DNA from: Leptospira_A soteropolitanensis
GTDB taxonomy: Bacteria > Spirochaetota > Leptospiria > Leptospirales > Leptospiraceae
Assembly (NCBI RefSeq): GCF_026151335.1
Contig: NZ_JAMQPP010000006.1
Length of the DNA stretch: 64,000 nt
Direction: 5' to 3' (one strand)
The notes under the pieces were generated by a model. It made no database searches. It was not told the DNA's origin and worked only from the letters and a program-made list of their open reading frames with translations. Position numbers and translations under genes: made by a program. Positions 61,249-64,000 of this stretch are shown here, piece by piece (the stretch's first letter is position 1; each line of letters begins with the position of its first letter).

Positions 61249-61887
61249 ATGCCGACTAAGACTCCTCCTGAAAAAGAAAGATGTTCCTGGTGTCTCAAAT
61301 TTGAGCAATACGTAAAGTATCATGATGAAGAATGGGGTGTTCCAGTTCATGATGACCAAACCCACTTCGAATTTTTAATCCTAGAAGGCGCACAAGCAGG
61401 ACTTAGTTGGTCGACCATCTTAAAAAAAAGAGAAGGTTATAAAAAAGTTTTCGCAAACTTTGACCCAAACAAAGTTTCAAAATTCAACGATAAAAAAATA
61501 GAAACAATCCTTCTCAATCCTGCCATTGTCCGAAATCGCTTAAAAGTATATGCAGCGGTAAACAACGCAAAACGGTTTTTAGAAATCCAAAAAGAATTTG
61601 GTTCTTTTGATTTTTATATTTGGAGTTTTGTAAATCACAATCCAATTCAAAATAAATGGAAAAACCTAAGGGAAGTTCCCGCAACAACCAAAGAGTCTGA
61701 TGCGTTGAGTAAAGATTTAATCAAACGTGGATTTAAGTTTGTTGGAAGCACTGTAATCTATGCGCATATGCAAGCTTGTGGACTTGTCAATGATCATATC
61801 AAAGATTGTTTTCGTTATAAAGAGATTAATTTTTTGTCTTCACAACAAAAAAACAATCCTTATAATACCGATCAAAACTCTGAGTGA
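61249..61887 (+). CDS. tag: DNA-3-methyladenine glycosylase I
   Basis: Base-excision repair enzyme that removes 3-methyladenine. The 212-residue protein has RCSWCLKFEQYVKYHDEEWG with the zinc cysteine and histidine, the substrate region THFEFLILEGAQAGLSWSTI with the catalytic glutamate and tryptophan, and the C-terminal zinc pair in YAHMQACGLVNDHIKDC. Length agrees with the family. A strong bidirectional hairpin follows. Confidence 0.96.
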   Translation: MPTKTPPEKERCSWCLKFEQYVKYHDEEWGVPVHDDQTHFEFLILEGAQAGLSWSTILKKREGYKKVFANFDPNKVSKFNDKKIETILLNPAIVRNRLKVYAAVNNAKRFLEIQKEFGSFDFYIWSFVNHNPIQNKWKNLREVPATTKESDALSKDLIKRGFKFVGSTVIYAHMQACGLVNDHIKDCFRYKEINFLSSQQKNNPYNTDQNSE

Positions 61888-61896
61888 ATTTTCAAA

Positions 61897-61946
61897 TGAT
61901 AATTGAAGAGTTGTATAAATCTTTTAAAGCAACTCTTCAATTATCA
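61897..61946. terminator. Bidirectional terminator-type hairpin
   Basis: TGATAATTGAAGAGTTG (61897-61913) and CAACTCTTCAATTATCA (61930-61946) are perfectly complementary, a 17-bp stem with a 16-base loop. It lies between the stops of tag and the convergent NTF2-like gene. Confidence 0.8.
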
Positions 61947-61976
61947 AAAACAATTTAGAAATATTCAAATTTCAAA

Positions 61977-62363
61977 CTACTTCTTCTCCGCCACTACCAC
62001 TGCCTTAATCAATTTCCACTCTCCACCTTCAAAATAAAGGATGTACATTGATCGGAATTTCATTACATGACTCTCTAAATCAACTTTTACAAAACCAAAC
62101 TGATCTATAAAATCTATCGAATGAATCAGAACCGCTCTTTCTACACCTCCGATTTTTCCTTCTTTTAATGATTGAATATAATTCGCTTTATTCGAACTAA
62201 ATACCTGATCATTTCCTTTAATATAAACACTATCTGAATAATCGGAATGAAACTTCGATTCAATCTCGGAAACATTCCTTCCATCAATATTTTTCATAAT
62301 AAAGAGAAACTCTTTTCTTAACGATTCCTCATCCTTTCCTACAACGACTTCATTTGTGATCAT
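61977..62363 (-). CDS. NTF2/lumazine-binding-like small protein
   Basis: 128 residues from the ATG at 62363 (MITNEVVVGKDEESLRKEFL), chosen because AGGAGG lies 6 bases upstream; an upstream TTG would add a hydrophobic stretch. The fold matches small NTF2-like proteins (Lumazine_bd_2/DUF4440 type): FLFIMKNIDGRNVSEIESKF, SVYIKGNDQVFSS and final strands MYILYFEGGEWKLIKAVVVA. No catalytic residue is evident. A MarR-type palindrome lies 53 bases before it. Confidence 0.72.
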   Translation of the reverse strand: MITNEVVVGKDEESLRKEFLFIMKNIDGRNVSEIESKFHSDYSDSVYIKGNDQVFSSNKANYIQSLKEGKIGGVERAVLIHSIDFIDQFGFVKVDLESHVMKFRSMYILYFEGGEWKLIKAVVVAEKK

Positions 62364-62415
62364 AAATCCTCCTAAAATCACTAAAATTCCAAACACACTC
62401 GCACTCAAATCCGAT

Positions 62416-62445
62416 TATATATTGTTGCTATAGCAACAATATATA
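62416..62445. promoter_or_regulatory. MarR-type operator upstream of the NTF2-like gene
   Basis: A perfect 30-base palindrome with 15-base arms, core TTGTTGCTATAGCAACAA. The same core recurs at 62891-62914 in front of the marR gene, so both are probable binding sites of that regulator. Confidence 0.8.
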
Positions 62446-62454
62446 CAAAAAAAA

Positions 62455-62892
62455 TCAATCTATCGACTCCTCATAAATTTGATCAATAATCCTTTTAAAG
62501 GTTTTAAAGTCTTGCGACGATAGTTTTTTAAACATTCGTTTACGCTCTTCCGTAACAACAGCAACCATCAATTGATAAATTTCAGAACCTTTCTTTGTAG
62601 GATAAACCTGATTTTTACGACCATCCTCAGGGTTTGACTGAATTTTAATCCACCCCTTTTCTTCCATATTTCGCAAGGCCCTTGCCATCGAAGGTCTATC
62701 ATCAAAATCTCTACCTAAATCCGATTGGCTACATCCCGGTTGTTTCATCAAACGAACCAATACAAACCACTGCTCAGGATATAAATCCAACCCGTTGGCA
62801 GAAGCTAACCGCATGAACTGACGCCTTAACGCTCTTACGGTTCGATAAATTAAATATGCGTATGAGTTTTCTAAATCAAAAGGTTCGTTCAT
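62455..62892 (-). CDS. MarR-family transcriptional regulator
   Basis: 145 residues from the ATG at 62892; a longer start at 62919 is open but its codons would lie within the operator. The winged helix is visible: recognition region SQSDLGRDFDDRPSMARALR and wing IQSNPEDGRKNQVYPTKKG, flanked by the dimerisation helices SYAYLIYRTVRALRRQFMRL and MFKKLSSQDFKTFKRIIDQI. It probably represses itself and the downstream NTF2-like gene through the two identical palindromes. Ligand unknown. Confidence 0.92.
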   Translation of the reverse strand: MNEPFDLENSYAYLIYRTVRALRRQFMRLASANGLDLYPEQWFVLVRLMKQPGCSQSDLGRDFDDRPSMARALRNMEEKGWIKIQSNPEDGRKNQVYPTKKGSEIYQLMVAVVTEERKRMFKKLSSQDFKTFKRIIDQIYEESID

Positions 62893-62914
62893 ATTGTTGC
62901 TATAGCAACAATAT
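62891..62914. promoter_or_regulatory. MarR-type operator overlapping the marR start
   Basis: A perfect 24-base palindrome with the core TTGTTGCTATAGCAACAA. It overlaps the first two bases of the marR start codon, and a possible promoter (TTGACT and TATTGT with a 16-base spacer, minus strand) runs into it, the arrangement expected for autorepression. Confidence 0.78.
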
Positions 62915-62983
62915 TGCATGTGATTATTAAGTCAAGTAAAATGCAAGTATTTTGTAACTGCCCTAAGCATTGGACAATCTATC

Positions 62984-63011
62984 TTGACACCAAATCCTTA
63001 TTATTTATAGT
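62984..63011 (+). promoter_or_regulatory. Sigma-70 type promoter of the Rnk/GreA-like gene
   Basis: -35 TTGACA at 62984-62989 and -10 TATAGT at 63006-63011, 16-base spacer. A strong AAGGAG site follows at 63034-63039 before the ATG at 63046. Confidence 0.65.
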
Positions 63012-63045
63012 CTAAAGTTTTTGCACAAACAAAAAGGAGTATAAA

Positions 63046-63462
63046 ATGAATAGAAAAAATAAACTTTGTATCACCCATTTTGACTATAACCGAATAAAAC
63101 TAATGATTTCGGATTATACCAAAAGAAACAAAATGGATCCAAACATAAAAGACCTACTCGGTGAAATTGAAAGAGCGCAAAAAGTGGACTCACATGTTAT
63201 TCCACCGAACTTTGTAACAATGAATTCGGTGATTGAGCTAAAAAATTTAAACGAGTTGGAATTCCAAGAATTTAGATTAGTTTTCCCCGAAGAAGCGAAC
63301 ACAGATGAAAATAAAATTTCTGTTTTAGCACCTATTGGAACTGCAATCCTTGGTTACAAGATTGGGGACGTGATTCAATGGAAAATTCCAAGTGGCGTAA
63401 ATCAGTTCCAAATCACAAATATCAAATACCAACCAGAAGCTAACGGTGATTACCATCTGTAG
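63046..63462 (+). CDS. Rnk/GreA-C-type transcription factor-like protein
   Basis: 138 residues. The C-terminal 85 form a GreA/GreB C-terminal-like domain: NSVIELKNLNELEFQEFRLV, a FPEEANTDENKISVLAPIGT loop and AILGYKIGDVIQWKIPSG. The N-terminal part is a short helical stretch rather than the long coiled coil of GreA, as in Rnk, which binds RNA polymerase and competes with Gre factors. It has its own strong promoter. Confidence 0.88.
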   Translation: MNRKNKLCITHFDYNRIKLMISDYTKRNKMDPNIKDLLGEIERAQKVDSHVIPPNFVTMNSVIELKNLNELEFQEFRLVFPEEANTDENKISVLAPIGTAILGYKIGDVIQWKIPSGVNQFQITNIKYQPEANGDYHL

Positions 63463-63535
63463 TTAAAATTAATTACAAATTTCACTTTTCCGTTTGGCGT
63501 TCCCCATTCAATTTTCTATGGTAATCCCTTAAAAT

Positions 63536-63612
63536 AAGGGGCGGGCTCCTTCGGGGTCCGCGTTCGCTCCCGTCTGCCTTCGGCAGACCAAGCCCTACGG
63601 ATCCACTAACGC
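63536..63612. repeat. GC-rich hairpin-containing intergenic element
   Basis: About 77 bases of clearly higher GC content than the surroundings. It contains CTCC-TTC-GGGG and a perfect 7-bp stem GTCTGCC-TTC-GGCAGAC (63572-63588). No gene is visible. The composition and hairpins suggest a dispersed REP-like element; dispersion cannot be checked in this window as only one copy is present. Confidence 0.55.
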
Positions 63613-63615
63613 GAG

Positions 63616-63975
63616 TCATATTTCGTTGAGTATAACTTTACATTGATTAGAGATTTTCTTTTCATTTTCGAACAGACACTTTAAGATACGACCACCACCA
63701 GGAATGACCCAACGACAATATTCACTCACATCCTCTTTGCAAAAATTTTGTGACCGATTCTTCATCGATTCCGAAAGTGCGTTTTGGCCTGCATCACAAA
63801 CATCTGAAAGATTTTTTCCACGTTCTTTCAAACATTGCAAAACGCTCGCTTTCGTAAGTTTGATTCCTTGACAGTAGGTTACTATTTCTTGTTTGCAAAC
63901 ATCATAAATTGATTTAGTTTCTGCAAATAGAGTAAAGCTAAAAAGGAAAATAAGCAAAATTGAGTATAGTTTCAT
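63616..63975 (-). CDS. Exported Cys-rich-repeat (GLG1-like) protein
   Basis: 119 residues with a signal peptide (LYSILLIFLFSFTLFA). Two Cys-rich units of about 45 residues follow: VCKQEIVTYCQGIKL with LQCLKERGKNLSDVC, and FCKEDVSEYCRWVIPGGGRI with LKCLFENEKKISNQC. This C-x(6-7)-C-x-n-C-x-n-C layout is the cysteine-rich repeat known from Golgi GLG1 and from short bacterial secreted proteins. Eight conserved cysteines would form disulfides in the periplasm. Function unknown. Confidence 0.85.
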   Translation of the reverse strand: MKLYSILLIFLFSFTLFAETKSIYDVCKQEIVTYCQGIKLTKASVLQCLKERGKNLSDVCDAGQNALSESMKNRSQNFCKEDVSEYCRWVIPGGGRILKCLFENEKKISNQCKVILNEI

Positions 63976-64000
63976 ATTTTATTTGATCCAGAATCCTTAA

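Noticed and set aside
63536..63612. CRISPR-like repeat because of the hairpins
   Set aside because: There is a single copy with no regular spacers and no cas genes in the window.

Overview
The window is a chromosomal stretch of a spirochaete, almost certainly a Leptospira. The evidence is the gene content: a giant coiled-coil SpiroCoCo-type protein, a bacterial histone of the Leptospira type, a DUF1577/PilZ protein, flagellin pieces that resemble periplasmic FlaB, many short lipoproteins, and a moderately AT-rich composition. I infer a free-living (saprophytic-lineage) species, but the sequence alone does not prove that. No rRNA, tRNA, CRISPR array, transposase or integrase was seen.

Layout. 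1-6.7 kb is housekeeping: coiled-coil protein, histone and methionine aminopeptidase in one tight run, then a tiny Cys-rich secreted peptide, a lone receiver, thiM-thiE, queG and a hot-dog thioesterase. A decayed OmpA-like gene lies at 6.74-7.06 kb. 7.1-11.8 kb holds two large tandem paralogous lipoproteins built of delta-60-like repeats. 11.8-19.6 kb carries a patatin-like protein, a PilZ protein, a HepT-like orphan with altered catalytic residues, an FKBP, a three-gene ABC operon and an exported helical protein. 19.7-25.6 kb has purT, an AraC regulator with an ankyrin partner, and a full copper-resistance module (exported His-rich protein, CopZ, CopA) facing a CueR-type regulator across a textbook CueR operator.

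25.6-40.6 kb contains membrane/envelope genes, a two-gene signalling operon (receiver-ATPase hybrid plus PAS histidine kinase), a P2-type cation ATPase with an N-terminal PTS EIIA-like domain, an SDR and a neutral ceramidase. 40.8-51.2 kb has an enlarged LpxR-like outer-membrane protein, an MFS / GH2 glycosidase / esterase operon, a membrane AraC regulator broken by one amber codon, an exported DJ-1-like protein and a chemoreceptor.

51.3-54.2 kb holds the most unusual locus: a DUF4215 lipoprotein followed by two proteins that both carry the flagellin D1 core but lack the D0 polymerisation ends. The rest (54.3-64 kb) includes a CoA-binding protein, DoxX, HAD phosphatase, a membrane histidine kinase with a kinase-less copy of its own membrane domain, an M14 peptidase, Tag glycosylase, a MarR regulator with two matching palindromic operators, an Rnk/GreA-like protein, a GC-rich hairpin repeat and a Cys-rich-repeat protein.

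Operon logic was read from overlaps and gaps of a few bases. Assignments come from motif recognition by eye; no database search was run.
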